A DNA stretch of 7,556 nucleotides from Dehalococcoidia bacterium UBA1332 (lineage in GTDB: Bacteria; Chloroflexota; Dehalococcoidia; Lucifugimonadales; Lucifugimonadaceae). Where the stretch lies: assembly GCA_002306745.1 (NCBI GenBank), contig DBSW01000076.1:563-8118 (forward strand), written 5' to 3'. The notes under the pieces were generated by a model, which did no database searches, was not told the origin of the DNA, and was given only the letters and a program-made list of their open reading frames with translations. Each line of letters begins with the position of its first letter. Positions within the stretch are counted from its first letter, which is position 1. Of the stretch, positions 7,352 through 7,556 are shown one piece after another. The translations under genes and the position numbers were made by a program.

Positions 7352-7356
7352 TATTA

Positions 7357-7556
7357 ATGTTGGCAACGAATAAGCCATTATCAAGATTTAAGGTTGTTGA
7401 TTTAAGCAGAGTAAGAGCAGGTCCGACATGTGTCCGTCAATTAGCTGATTGGGGAGCTGATGTTATTAAGATTGAGGCTCCGCCAGATGGGCGCGAGGCG
7501 CTAGGAGGCGATAGGGATAATTCTGATTTCCAAAATCTACACCGGAATAAACGCTC
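7357..7556 (+). CDS. CaiB/BaiF (class III) CoA-transferase, N-terminal fragment
   Basis: The first 66 residues of a class III CoA-transferase run off the right edge. These enzymes move CoA between carboxylic acids (formyl-CoA:oxalate, carnitine, succinyl-CoA-dependent and similar members). The fragment begins MLATNKPLSRFKVVDLSRVRAG, followed by the conserved N-terminal Rossmann region with GPTCVRQLADWGADVIKIE (22-40), then DFQNLHRNKRS (57-67, last codon incomplete), which matches the family's usual FQNLHRNKRS segment. The catalytic aspartate lies much further on and is not in the window, so intactness and substrate cannot be judged. The complete protein would usually be about 380-420 residues. 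It is transcribed away from the hyu operon and shares its promoter region, suggesting common regulation. A role in activating a carboxylic acid made or used by the divergent operon is inference. Confidence 0.9.
   Translation, partial: MLATNKPLSRFKVVDLSRVRAGPTCVRQLADWGADVIKIEAPPDGREALGGDRDNSDFQNLHRNKR

Larger units (their letters stand above)
7158..7356. promoter_or_regulatory. Divergent intergenic control region
   Basis: These 199 bp separate the minus-strand hyu operon from the plus-strand CoA-transferase, so promoters for both should lie here. For the plus strand a weak sigma-70-like pair is visible: TTGAAT (7206-7211), 17 bases, AGTAAT (7229-7234), each four of six to consensus. For the minus strand only a poor candidate is visible, TAATAT on the complement near 7240-7245. 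Two dyads fall inside (listed separately). No credible small gene is seen: the minus-strand open frame here has no family features and overlaps the RraA-family start. Confidence 0.5.

Overview
This is a bacterial window of moderate GC (mid-40s percent by eye). Genes are tightly packed, often overlap, and some start at TTG, which rules out a eukaryote. No rRNA, tRNA, phage or IS sequence helps place it taxonomically. The mix of ATP-dependent hydantoinase/carboxylase subunits, an RraA-family protein, a class III CoA-transferase and an MDR reductase resembles catabolic islands of uncultured, often marine, heterotrophs. That placement is inference only.

Most of the window is one minus-strand operon, read from right to left. 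It begins with an RraA/HMG-aldolase-like protein (6411-7157). Then come two tandem, full-length HyuB paralogues (4619-6343 and 2851-4629), one HyuA (710-2854), and the N-terminal two thirds of an NADP-dependent MDR reductase that runs off the left edge (1-674). Spacings along the operon are 67 bp, an 11-bp overlap, a 3-bp stop/start overlap through a TTG start, and 35 bp. This suggests co-transcription and translational coupling of the three Hyu subunits. At the right edge a CaiB/BaiF CoA-transferase starts on the plus strand (7357 onward). The 199-bp gap between the two divergent units (7158-7356) holds two dyads and is the probable control region.

HyuA and HyuB proteins form ATP-dependent enzymes such as N-methylhydantoinase, 5-oxoprolinase, caprolactamase and acetone/acetophenone carboxylases. 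HyuA binds ATP and activates the substrate; HyuB carries the metal site. Here one HyuA is paired with two HyuB proteins, both with apparently intact metal ligands. A plausible reading is a catabolic module in which the Hyu complex hydrolyses or carboxylates a small carbonyl, lactam or imide compound. The RraA-like lyase, MDR reductase and CoA-transferase would handle neighbouring intermediates. The substrate cannot be read from the sequence.
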